Assembly (NCBI RefSeq): GCF_040712315.1
Contig: NC_134017.1
Span: forward strand, 15,964,001-16,028,000
DNA: 64,000 nt
Origin: Castanea sativa
Lineage: Eukaryota > Streptophyta > Magnoliopsida > Fagales > Fagaceae
Reading direction: 5' to 3'
Shown: in pieces, positions 34,812 through 45,415 of the stretch
How the letters are laid out: the number at the start of each line of letters is the position of its first letter
How positions within the stretch are numbered: position 1 is the stretch's first letter
Notes under the pieces: model-generated
What the model was told of the DNA's origin: nothing
The model's input: the letters and a program-made list of their open reading frames with translations, nothing else
The model's database searches: none
Translations under genes and position numbers: made by a program

Positions 34812-36008
34812 GCAAAGCTAAAAAAATTTAGCTTTGCCTCCACTGCTGTGTATGGCATTTTGTGGTTTGAGTGGAGCTAAAATAGCAATATAGCTATTTA
34901 GCTCCACTGCTGTGAATGCTCTAATGAAGCATGTACTATCCCGTGGGACATACTCAATTTAATTAATTAAAATGTGAAATAAAAAACAGGAAAAAAAATC
35001 ATAAATAGATGTCCTTAGTCAGTATGGGTATATTATAAATTTAAATGAAAATTTTGGGACTAAAAGAACGTTGTATGTACTAAGTTTTTTTTTTTTTGTG
35101 AATAAATTTTATTTATTTTAATATATTTCAATTTAGTAGCATACTTCTATTATCCTAATATAATTTAATAAGATGCAATAAAAATTCAACTATTGAAGAA
35201 GTTTAATAAATTCAGTATATATATGCTTTTAATCAAATTTTAGTTGTGTTTTTAAAGAAAATATATAAAAAGTGAATGAATAATATAATGTATAATAGAG
35301 TATATTTTTTTTTCATGCACCTACTTAACAGCAACAAAAAAAGTAATAATACATGAAAAAATTTCAAGATTATAATAAAAACATGAATAAGTTGATTTTC
35401 AATATAAATGATAAAACATTAAACTAAAAGTATTAATTTTGATAATTTGATTATTATATATAATGACACATCTTAGCAAAATAAAAAATTACACTCTTGA
35501 TAAAAGGACTGCAGTTCAATTAAGCTAAAGTATTTTTTGTACAGAGCAACATTTAATATGTTTAATTATAAAAAAATGTGTATTTTTCAAATTACTTTTA
35601 TTTTGTATGATTTTTTTTTAGAAGAGTATTTTGTAGGATAAATAAGAGCTTTATTAAAAAAAAAAATACATATGTAAAGTGTAATATATATAATATAGTA
35701 CGCATATATAGTATAGTACGCATACTTTACTATAATGGAATGGTGAGTAACTGTTTAATAAGATCAAGTTGTTCTTATAAAAAAATTCAAGTTGTTTAAT
35801 TCACATATCTTGACTTTCATCCCACTCAATCATTGTTCATAGAAAACTTCCTATTTGTGTTTTTGTTTGTATTTATATATCTTATTCAAAATTTTGAGTG
35901 CTTGATCATTATTAGGAAACTAGTATATAGCTCTATTCATATGCATGGGTACAATTAAAAAAATAGCAATTAAACGATTTAAATTAAACTTTCTTAGAGA
36001 AGATGATC

Positions 36009-36135
36009 AAATTATACATGGTATTACCTTACACTTTTTTAAATCATACATTTCTAAAATATGTAATAATTTCTCAATTATACATGGTATTAGCTTGCAC
36101 TTTTTTTAAACCATACATTTCTAATATATGTAATG
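36009..36135. repeat. Short tandem duplication, about 67 bp
   Basis: AATTATACATGGTATTA followed by a T-run, an AAATCATACATTTCTAA-like word and ATATGTAAT occurs twice in succession (from about 36009 and 36077). Non-coding. Confidence 0.75.
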
Positions 36136-36224
36136 GAATTGTTGAATATTTTAGGAGTTTGAGCTATAATTCCTTGATGTTTTTAAGTCACTATGTATAT
36201 TCCCCACAGTCTGGAGGTGCAGCT

Positions 36225-37564
36225 TAGGGAGGTGGAGCTCCTGTAGCTAGGGCTGGACATGGTGCTCCTACTGGTGGTGGCAAGCATGGAGCAAGTCGCA
36301 GAGGTGCAAGAGGACGTGGGGCTGGTCGCGATGCATGAAGTGGTTAGCTAGGACAAAATAAAGCAAAGATTTGATGAACAAAAGACATGCATGGGACACT
36401 TTTGCAATCGTGTCCTAGCCATGTGTTTTTGTTTTTGAAAAATTGTATGATGTGAAACTTATCTTTTATTTCCTTTCAGTTAAATTTTCAATACAATTTA
36501 TCTAGTTATCTTTTTTTGAGTCTTTTAAATCTTATTCTTGCTTTCTTAAATTGATAAATGATTAAGATAATTAGTTTTTTCTGTCACTAAGAAAGTTGGA
36601 GCCTCCACCTTCTCTTAGGTAGTAGAGTTGGCTTCCCTTCCTTGGAAGGTGTTTTGTGTTTCCCTAAGATAACTAGTTTATCTCTAGGCTTAGTGGTTTT
36701 TTTTTTTTTTTTTTCCTCGGGTTATAGGGAAATAGTTTGTGTTTTTTTCTTTTCCTTCTTTTTATTTCTTCTTTTCCTGTCTTCCACGTCTATCCTATGG
36801 ATTCTGTGACAAACAATTAAAGCCATCTTTCACTTTCTGAAAAAGAGGGGTCGAATCATCAGAACACTAGAAACCACATAAAATCCACACTGGGTAGGGA
36901 GGCGGAGCTCCTACTGCTAAGGCTAGACATGGTGCTCCTACTGGTGGTGGCAAGCATGGAGCAGGTCGCAGAAGTGCAAGAAGACATGGGGTTGGTCACG
37001 GTGCATGAGGTGGTTAGCTAGGACAAAATAAAACAAAGATTTGATGGACAAAATACATGCCTGTGACACTTCTGCAATCGTGTCCTAGCCGTATGTTTTT
37101 GTTTTTGAAAAATTGTGGATGTGAAACTTATCTTTTATTTCCTTTCAATTAAATTTTCAATACAATTTATCTAGTTATCTTTTATTGAGTCTTTTAAATC
37201 TTATTCTTGCTTTCTTAAATTGATAAATGATTAAGATAATTAGGTTTTACTATCCCTAAGAAAGTTGGAGCATCCACCTTCTCTTAGGTAGTAGAATTGG
37301 CATCCCTTCCTTGGAAGGTGTTTTGTGTTTCCCTAAGATAACTAGTTTATCTCTAGGGTTAGTGGTTTTTTGGGGTTATAAGGAATAGTGTGTGTGTGTG
37401 TGTGTGTGTTTTTTTTTCTTTTCCTTCTTTTTATTTCTTCTTTTCCTGTCTTCCACGTCTATCCTATGGATTCTTTGACAAACAATTGGAGTCGTCTTTC
37501 ACTTTTGAAAAAAAGGGTCGAATCATCCGAACATTAGAAACCGCATAAAATCCACACTGGGGTA
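36225..37564 (+). repeat. 670-bp tandem duplication with a Gly/Arg-rich coding remnant
   Basis: TAGGGAGGTGGAGCTCCT at 36225 and TAGGGAGGCGGAGCTCCT at 36895 begin two copies, each running to AAATCCACACTGG. Each starts with a short Gly/Arg-rich frame (GAPTGGGKHGASRRGARGRG in copy 1) that ends at a stop after about 35 codons, followed by matching non-coding sequence. Copy 2 has extra (GT)n at about 37389-37410. The Gly/Arg tail resembles the C-terminus of a retroelement or plant mobile-domain protein, but I cannot assign it. Confidence 0.82.
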
Positions 37565-37639
37565 GCTTAATTTTATGCAGTCCCCAAATTCACGAACTTC
37601 ATCTTCCTCAAGAATTCAAGGACCAACACCTTGGGCCGC

Positions 37640-37669
37640 TATGTGATGGTGTTTCGGTACACCATCACA
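37640..37669. repeat. Perfect 12-bp hairpin upstream of a TATA box
   Basis: ATGTGATGGTGT, loop TTCGGT, ACACCATCACAT. TATAAATA follows about 25-30 bp later. It could be a terminator-like or regulatory fold of the LTR, or chance. Confidence 0.75.
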
Positions 37670-38284
37670 TAGGCTCCCATTTTTTGGCTCTCTATAAATA
37701 CCCCAATTTTTTGTATAAAATATGAACTTTTTGGGGGAAAAAAAGAAATATGGAGAGAAAAATACTATAAAAAATCTGGAAAAAAAACCCTAGAAAATTA
37801 TGAAAAATTTCTCTCTCCTCTCTCTAAAAAACCCATCACAAAAAATTCAGCCTCTCTCATTTTGTTTGTAATCTTTGTGGGTAAGATGTAGGGATGGGAT
37901 AGTTCTTCTAATAACTATACCCATCCAATTTCTCTTCATCTCTTGTAGACATCATCTTTATATATATGAAGTTCTTTTTATTTACTTTCTCTTTACTTTC
38001 CTAGCACTCTTGGTGTGATTGTGTATCTATCTCTCTTTCATTTATGTTTATATTGCTTATTTGTTGATTGTGATATTATTGTTTTTCCTATATGGGTATT
38101 GATCTATCTCCTAGACCAAATATGGGAAGTACCTTAGGGGGAAGAAATCTCATTTATTCTAGGCATTTAGGAACTTTTTATGTTCTTGCTCATATATTGT
38201 TACCCATTTATTTTAATGATATTCCCTCTCCCCTATACTTTAATGTTATCCCTTTTATTTTTTATTTTTTTACTTTGATGAACC

Positions 38285-38480
38285 AAAAAAAGGGTCTCAC
38301 GACCCGGCCCACTTAAACTCACTATTAATGGCGTGGGGCACCCCTAGGCACGTTAGAGCTATCCACATCATGGCACAATATTTTTGTAAAGCGCACAACT
38401 CGAACCCAACAACTCCTAGACTCATAGGTGTGATCAAGTTCAGAACTCAAATCAACACGCCACGCCCCCTAGAACATGTT
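38285..38480. repeat. Inserted GC-richer fragment, possibly SINE-derived
   Basis: A less AT-rich block interrupts repeated TTATCCCTTTTATTT sequence: the same words occur just before (about 38245) and after (about 38478). On the minus strand it contains GGGTTCGAGTT, a B-box-like word, and ends with GGTCGTGAGACC before a T-run. No convincing target duplication. Confidence 0.35.
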
Positions 38481-38636
38481 ATCCCTTTTATTTCAACTCC
38501 ATTCCCTCTCTCCTTTACTTTAATGTCACCCCTTTTATTTTAATGCTATTCCCCTTCCCCTTTACTTTATTGTCATCCCTTTTAATATTTGCTAATCTCC
38601 ACTCCCCTTTATTTATTGCACTTTTATTTTCCCTTG

Positions 38637-38638
<2 letters not shown>

Positions 38639-38685
<47 letters not shown>
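38639..38685. repeat. (AT)n microsatellite
   Basis: About 23 uninterrupted AT units within the Gypsy-type LTR. Confidence 0.9.
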
Positions 38686-38686
<1 letters not shown>

Positions 38687-41600
38687 CTATCTCATCACCT
38701 ATAAAAAATATTTTCTATTTATCCCTTTTAAATGAACTTTAAACCTAGAGTAAAGCACAATATGGGAATGTTGTCTTAAGGATGGTTGATGGCTTAGAAC
38801 TCCCATTTGTTTTTGACAAAGCACCCTCAAGGCTTGAAATAGATTAAGGTTTATTTAAGAGGGATCTCTAAAAAAAAAAAAAAAACCTTTTTAATGAACC
38901 TTTACTTTTATTGTCATTTAAATTCAAGCACTTTACATTTACTTGTCATTTAAATTTCCTGGCAACTTTATTTTCTTGCACTTATTTACTTGTCTTTTAA
39001 ATTTAAAGCACTTATATTATTGTTGCTCTTTACTTTTTCTCATCAATAACGTTGCCATAAATTGATTGCTTGGGTAAAAAAATTCTTTTAATATGCTTTT
39101 CTAAGGAAATGATTTTCAAAATAAAAAAGAGATTTATTCCTTATTTCAAAAGTTATTTTCAAAGATAAAGTCTTTTCCTGAAAAATCCTCTTCCAAACTC
39201 TTTTTCTTAAAAGTGTTCTCTTTCCCTTGAAAATGTTTTCAAAAAAATATATTATATTCCCTTTTTTTTTCTTTAAATCCGAAATCAAGGTATATTTTCT
39301 AAAAAAAAGAGGTTTTCAAAAAAAATATTTTCTCTTACCACATTGGAAATTTCTACTTTTCAAAATATATGATGAAGGAAATCTTTTGAATGAGCAAAAT
39401 TGCAAAAAGAATATTTCTGTTATTCAAAGCCATGTGAATTTTTGTTTCAAATCTTTTCAAAAGGAAAACTCATGAAGTATTTCTAAAAAAATGATAAAAG
39501 AGCTTTTTTCCAATTTCCCACTTTTTAAAGAATATTCTCCAAATAAAATTTTTTCCCAAAATCTTTTTCTCAAACAAAATCATGGGATCTTTTAAAAGCT
39601 ATCCCATTTTCCTAAAAAAATAAACCCATGAATCTTTTTAAAAATCCATTTTCTCTATTTTTCTTAAAACCAATGCTTTCCTTTACAAAAAAAATGACAT
39701 TTTTAGAAAACTTCAATTTTCCCAAAAAAAAAAATTCGGTTTCCCTTAGAAATTGACATTTTCCAAAAAACTTCTTTCTAAAAAATGAAAATTATTTCAT
39801 TTTGCAAATTTTGCTTGTTAAAAAGAAATTTCTTCTTCCAAAAATGATGAAAGTAGTTTTTTTCTAAAACCCCATCTTTTCAAAAAAAATCTTTCAAAAA
39901 ACGTGTTTTTTTAAAGCTTTTCTTTAAAAAAATAATAGGATTTACGTTTCCAAAAAATAAAGAATTTCTTTTCAGAACTTGTCCATGCATTGTTAATTAA
40001 ACTTTTCCTTAGAATTGCATTTTTAAGTATTTGTGCTTATGGTTCAATTCCATTGAACCTATAGGCACCAATCAAGTTTATATAATCTCTTCCTCCTTTT
40101 TTGGCACTAATACATTTCCATTTTGATCTTTTTTGCATGGTAAAAATGAGGAAAAATTGAGGATGACAACAAGGTGCTACCCTTCCAACTTTCTCTTTTA
40201 ATTTTCATATTGTAGTTTATTTGTGTATAATAATTAGTATTCACGTGCTATTTATATAATAAATAAATACTCACATGCTATTGTATCTATTATTCTTTTT
40301 AGCTACATGGTAAATATCTTTCACATGTTATTTATGTATATATCTCTCATGATTTGATTGTAAATACTATTTGACTTAAATATTCACATGGTATACTAAG
40401 TAATTAAATACTCACATGTATGTATGTATGTATGTATGTATACACACACACACATATTGTTTGTACAAAAACCTTTTTCTAAAAAATCAAAATGTCAAGT
40501 ATCATATTTCTTCATCAAAAGATAATGTTGAATTAAATTAAAATACAATACTATCCTTTGGATAGCCGTTGTGGGTGTCTAACACCTTCCCCACACGTAA
40601 CCGAACTTCCGAGTCCAAGATCTTTAGTTCAAGACTTTTGTTTTACCTTAATTAATAAACCCTTAAAATTGGTTTAGTTAATTAGGTAACTTAAAATGAA
40701 TTATATCCATAGGTGACCAATCACACCTAATACAAAACTAATGATTGGTGGCAACTCTTAAAATAAAATTAAGAAAAAGGGACTCACATACACACACTTC
40801 ACTCTAGAAACACAAACACACAAAAAGCCACGTTGTTAAGGACCCAATGTGAGACCAAAACCCAAAAAAAAAAAAAAAAACTCCCATTCTTTCAGAGGGA
40901 GCGTCCACAGCCTTGACTTTATCATATTTTAATCAATGATTTGTATAAATGAAAAAAGTTTATGTAAAATACAAGTTGATATATAATAAAGTATTTTATT
41001 AATAATTTTTTGTTATTATTTATAGATATGAACTCATATCACTTATTTGATAAAAAGGTTTACCAGTTGAGTTTACTAAAGCCCTCAATTAATTAATATT
41101 ATAGGCGAAAATACTATTTTCGTCATTATATTTTCACCTCATTCCCACTTTAGTCCCTACTTTTTATTTTTACCACTTTTAGTCCCTATTTTGAAAAACA
41201 CATTTCGTTTTGGTCTCTACCGTCATCTCAGTAACGGAAATATCATACGTGGCAAATGGATTACTGTGTTGGCACACTAAATGATGACGTGGCTAATAAA
41301 ATTTTTTATTTGGAATTTGATAATGCCATGTCAGCATTTAAAATATTTTGAAAAAAGCCACATCAGAAAAACAATTAAAACAAAATTCTAAACTTATGAT
41401 TTTTTTAAAATTAAAATACAATTTTCTTTTATTTTTATTATTTTTTTGGAAGAACATGAATTAAGAACATGATTGTTTTCAAAAACAAGATATAAAATTT
41501 TACTTTTTCAATTTTAAAGATTAATTTTGTAGCAAATTTCTTAACTTTTCTTTAAAAAAATTTGGCAACCAAACACAAAAATACATAGTCACGTCTTCCC

Positions 41601-42239
41601 CAAACTCTCTCTCACTTTCCTTAAGTTTTATTTTTTCAGTGGATCTCTCTCTCGCTTAGATGGAGGTCACTGATCAATGGATGTCTGGGTTTGGAGGTTT
41701 CGAATCGTTGGGTTTCTCTGATCGCTGATCGACATGTTTCAAATCTAGGGATTTGGATTTGGTGGTTTTGGATCTAGTTTTGGTGGTGGGTTTTGTGTTT
41801 GGTTTCTCTAAAAACATGAGAAAATCTGGGTTGAGTTTTGTGTTGTTTTGAGTTGATTTTATGTTAGTTTCCTGGAAAGATGAGAAAATTTGGCTTGTTT
41901 CAGTGTTGATCAAAATATCCACAAAAACCACCATATTGACCACGCCAATTCTGCTTCCACTAGAATTTGCTCTCTCTGAAGCCAGTCCTCTTGATTCTGC
42001 TCTCTTCGATTTCCTCTTCACCACATCAACCACACCGTTTTTTATTCCACTAGAATCGGTTACCCATATTTTTGGTTTAGGTTTTGGCTTTTGTTACTGG
42101 GTTGTTGCTAGGTTTGTGTTTGTATTCTTGTTGAAGGTTAGGTTTGTGTTTGTTTGTTTTTTTGTTTTTTTTTTTTTTAATGTTTGGTTGACAAGAAAAA
42201 TTTGCTGTTGGATTTGTGTTTGTATTCTTGTTGGGCTTG

Positions 42240-42420
42240 TGTTTGGCTGACAAGAAAATACTAGGAAATCTGGGCATATGTTCTTATGCTTAAATCTCAT
42301 AAATCTGGGTTTATGTTTTGTATTCTTGCTGGATTTGTGTTTGGTTGACAAGAAAATGCTAGGAAACTTGGGCATATGTTCTTATGTTTAAATGTCATAA
42401 ATCTGGATTTGTGTTCTTTA
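42240..42420. repeat. 98-bp tandem repeat in the second MULE
   Basis: GACAAGAAAATACTAGGAAA at 42249 and GACAAGAAAATGCTAGGAAA at 42347, each followed by TGGGCATATGTTCTTATG and CATAAATCTGG. An incomplete earlier unit lies at about 42190-42240. Confidence 0.88.
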
Positions 42421-42641
42421 GTGTTCTTGTTAAAGACACATATCTAAACTCATAATCTTTTTTTTTTTTGTTAAAATTGGTAAATTAAAATTTTTTTAAT
42501 TGGATTTTGATGTGACATTTTTATTATTATTTTATTAGCCATGTTAGCATTTAGTATGCCAACACAGCAATCCGTTTGTCACGTAAGATATTTCCGTTAC
42601 TGAGATGACGATAGGGACCAAACGAAACGCATTTTTCAAAA

Positions 42642-42853
42642 GGGAAATGTTAACTAGCACCGTGCGGTGCTGGATAACGTTTTCTTTTTTGTGTTTCACT
42701 TAAAAAGAGGAAAAAAAGTTGTCAAAAAAAATACTAAAAGAGATTTAAAAAAATTGCCAAAAATTGAAAAATTGTCAAAAGTTAAAAAAGCTACACAAAA
42801 AATACCCAAAATGTGTTGTTAACGGATATCTTACAGTGCCCGTTAACACAACC
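42642..42853. mobile_element. Nested MITE-like insertion in the MULE right TIR
   Basis: About 210 bp that interrupt the right TIR where the left TIR (41190-41215) is continuous. Ends read AAATGTTAACTAGCACCG and, inverted, GTTGTGTTAACGGGCACTG, sharing GTTAAC(T/G)(A/G)GCAC. The interior is A-rich. The target duplication is not clear because the site is an A/T run. It resembles a widespread plant MITE with GTTAACGGGCAC ends. Confidence 0.72.
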
Positions 42854-44437
42854 TTTTTTAAAATAGGGACTAAAAGCGGTAAAAATAAAAAATAATGACT
42901 AAAATGAGAATCTGGTAAAATTGTAGGGACAAAAATAGTATTTCCGCCAATATTATATTAAGTGAGATTTAACAATTTAATATAATACTCTCTTTTTTAT
43001 AGGTTAATATAGTACCCTTTTTTTTTATTAGTCTTTACTCTATTGAAATTCAAAATATATAATAAAGTATTTAATTAATTAAGTGAAATGTAACATTCTC
43101 TTCTTAAAAAAAGAGTGAAATGTAACATTTTAATAATCCTCTTTGCCGTGTTGAAATTCAAAATATTATATCAAAATAGCTTTATATATGAAGATTCTAT
43201 AAGTATGCACAAGTTCAATGTATTTGCAAAAGACACTGTATATAAAATTAAATAACTTTTTTTTTCTTCACAGGCTAGATGACATTTTCATTCGAAGTAC
43301 ATGGTAATGAAGCATGTACTTTCACGTGGGCCGTACTCAATACAATTTTTTAATTACCATCCTTTGTAAATGTAACAGATGGAAGTATTAGGTAGGAGTA
43401 TTTGAACAACAGTTTTTGTTGTTTAAACAATACAACACATATTTTTATAACATTTTTTCACTTACATGTATTTTCACAATACTTAAACAACGTTACTAAA
43501 AAATGGACCTTAATTTTTTTAGAATATAAGCAATATACCATAGTTAGTAATGTATGAGGCAAAATATGTATGGTATGAAATACTTATATATTTCATTAGA
43601 CTCAAGTTTCAAAAGAAAAATTTGTAAAAATATGAAATAAAAAACAGAAATAAAAATATTATAAATAGATATTATAAACAGAAATAATCTATACGGGTAT
43701 ATTATAAATTTGAACGAAAAATTCAAGACTAAAAGAACGGCTATATGTGTTAAGTCTTCTTTTTTTTTGGATAATCAATTTTATTTCTTTTAATATATTT
43801 TAATTTAGTAGAATAATTATATTATCTTAATCTAAATTTATAAGATTTAAAAAAATTCAACTAATTAAGAATTCATAAAAAAAACTAAGAAATTTAATAA
43901 ATTTATATATATATATATATTAATCAAATTTTAGTCGTGTTTTTAAAGAAAATATATAACAAGTGAACGAATGAGATGATGTTTAATATATTTTTTCATG
44001 CACCTACTTAACAAAAAAAAGTCTTTATTGTCTCATGTTATTATAATTTCAAATGATTTTATGTTTTGTTCATTTTAAATCCACAATATACAGATTATAT
44101 GTGGCAATAAGATCCAATTATCTTAATATTTGAAATTTTTTCAAGATTATAATAAAAACATGAATAAGTTGATGTTTAATATAAATAATAAAACATTAAA
44201 CTAAAAATATTAATTTTTGATAATCTTATTTTTATATATAATGACATATCTTAACAACATAATTAATTAGACTCACAGAAAAAGTAATGAAGTTCAGTTA
44301 AGTTAAAGTATTTTTTAGTACAAGTATATTATGGGCAACGTTTAATATGATTAATTATAGAAAATATGTATTTTTCAAAGTATTTTTATTTTATGTGATA
44401 AATGGAAGCTTTATTAAAATATATATATATATATATT

Positions 44438-44830
44438 TTGAGAATACTAAGTATTTTAACATACACACACATAATTGGAGATGGGAAAATGTTTTAAAGA
44501 AACTAACAGTGGTGTATATCCAAAAGAGTCTAACTCTTAGATACACAACACAGGTTTTAAACCTCTATAACTCACAGTCATTTTCTAATGTGGGATTAAT
44601 CCACTGTTTTTTCTATTGAGAATACTAAGTATTTTAACACACACACACACAAGGGGGAAGGAGAGAATGTTTTAAAGAAATTAACAGTGGTGTATATCTG
44701 AAAAAGTCTAACTCTTGGATACACATCACAGACTTTAAATCTCTATAACTCACATTTATTTTTCAATATGGAATTAACCCACTGTTTTTTCTTTTGAAGA
44801 TACTAAGTAAAATATATGTAAAGTGTAATA
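44438..44830. repeat. 178-bp tandem repeat, two copies plus a partial third
   Basis: TTGAGAATACTAAGTATTTT begins at 44438 and 44616, and TTGAAGATACTAAGTA at 44794, exact 178-bp steps. Each unit has a CA-microsatellite, AACAGTGGTGTATATC, TCTAACTCTT(A/G)GATACAC and CCACTGTTTTTTCT. Found only in duplicate B. Confidence 0.9.
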
Positions 44831-45255
44831 TATAGTATAGTACGTATATTTTACTAAGTATGGAATAGATCAATAGTGAATGTCAAATGTCTTATAGCTG
44901 AATTAGCACCTCCTTATGTACAAAGTGTTTGGAGGTCTAAGAGAAAAAAAGTTCCATATTGTAATTATTTCTCCAAAAAAAAAAAAATAGTGAATAGACT
45001 ATAATGGAATGGTAGGTAACCGTTTAAATTTTTCTCCAAAAATAAAGTAACCGTTTGAAAAGTTCAAGTTTTTTTATATTACTTTTTTTTTTTGGCTGTG
45101 TTCTACATTAATTACCTATTAGATCTATATATTGCATTGGAGATAATAAATAGAAAATGAGTTAATTAGTTAATTACGGAAATTTAGGTAGTGGACACGG
45201 GACACCAAATGAGCTCCTTTAATTATTCATATAAAAACTGAAAAGAATGAGAAAT

Positions 45256-45415
45256 TATATATTTACAATAATTTTCACAATAAATTCTAAATAGTAGGTT
45301 ATTATTGGGTGTTACCGATGAGCAAAAAAGTAATTTAAGTTATAGATTTAAATTAAAACCAATAACAACTTACCACCTATAATTTATTGTGAAAGTATTA
45401 TGAAAATAGTACTTC
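45256..45415. mobile_element. MITE with about 45-bp TIRs
   Basis: The left half contains TTTTCACAATAAATTCTAAATAG and GGTTATTATTGG; the right half is its imperfect inverse, CCAATAACAACTTACCACC then ATAATTTATTGTGAAAG. Size and palindromic structure fit a common plant MITE class. The target duplication is unclear. Confidence 0.7.

Larger units (their letters stand above)
33843..34924. mobile_element. Non-autonomous PIF/Harbinger-type element, TAA TSD
   Basis: Spans 33846-34921 (1076 bp) with TAA at both sides (33843-33845, 34922-34924). Ends read GAGCATCCACAGCAGTGGAG and, inverted, GAGCATTCACAGCAGTGGAG. The pre-insertion site is preserved in duplicate B near 43300-43318 as ACATGGTAATGAAGCATG with one TAA, which proves the boundaries. 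The interior holds GC-rich tandem arrays (34250-34620) and a perfect 17-bp hairpin. Both strands have partly open Arg- or Ser/Pro-rich frames, with no transposase. These frames are probably low-complexity artefacts. Confidence 0.95.
33303..35790 (+). repeat. Segmental duplicate A
   Basis: Collinear with 40913-45065 in the same orientation. Shared landmarks include TTTATCATATTTTAATCAAT at the left end, ATTCAAAATATATAATAAAG, CAAGTTCAATGTATTTGC, GTACATGGTAATGAAGCATG (interrupted here), GTATATTATAAATTT, TTTTCATGCACCTACTTAAC, AAAACATGAATAAGTTGAT and ATAATGGAATGGT at the right end. The copies are substantially diverged. Copy A contains the Harbinger element 33846-34921 and lacks the MULE of copy B. 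AT-rich, no gene; 33410-33480 may be a SINE relic also present in copy B. Confidence 0.88.
37565..40780 (+). mobile_element. Ty3/Gypsy-type long LTR (probably Tat/Ogre-like), solo or truncated
   Basis: The right end carries ATAGCCGTTGTGGGTGTCTA, ACACCTTCCCCACACGTAAC and then GATTGGTGGCAACTC. These resemble the 3' end of Tat-lineage LTRs followed by a tRNA-Arg-type primer-binding region; this is recall, not a search. The left part has a leader-like region: a 12-bp hairpin at 37640-37669, TATAAATA near 37695, CT-rich stretches and a CCCTAGAAAATT word. The middle is long AT-rich homopolymer sequence. No gag or pol follows. The exact left edge is uncertain. 38285-38480 looks like a later insertion. 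Confidence 0.5.
41095..42957. mobile_element. Second Mutator-like element, 9-bp TSD, one TIR interrupted
   Basis: Spans 41104-42948 (1845 bp) with perfect 9-bp repeats AATATTATA at 41095-41103 and 42949-42957. Ends are GGCGAAAATACTATTTTCGT and, inverted, GGCGGAAATACTATTTTTGT. The TIRs share AGTAACGGAAATATC and the TTTTTCAAAA/TTTTGAAAAA region, but the right TIR is split by a nested insertion at about 42642-42853. The interior has CT-rich leader-like sequence, an open frame at 41861-42250 without a recognised domain, and a 98-bp tandem repeat. No transposase. Confidence 0.94.
40913..45065 (+). repeat. Segmental duplicate B
   Basis: Collinear counterpart of 33303-35790, in direct orientation about 7.6 kb away. 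It is longer because it contains the MULE 41104-42948, a block at about 43362-43628 absent from A, extra sequence near 44030-44130, and the 178-bp tandem repeat at 44438-44830. It retains the empty TAA site of the Harbinger element at about 43300-43318. No gene is visible. Confidence 0.88.

Noticed and set aside
41861..42250. 129-codon frame in the second MULE
   Set aside because: It becomes Phe/Val/Cys low complexity after about 75 residues and ends in the tandem repeat; no recognised domain. Possible capture cannot be excluded without a search.
33303..45065. The duplicate segments A and B as two LTRs of one retrotransposon
   Set aside because: No TG...CA ends, no primer-binding site after A, no polypurine tract before B, and the material between them is a different LTR plus a tandem duplication. 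A simple segmental duplication fits better.
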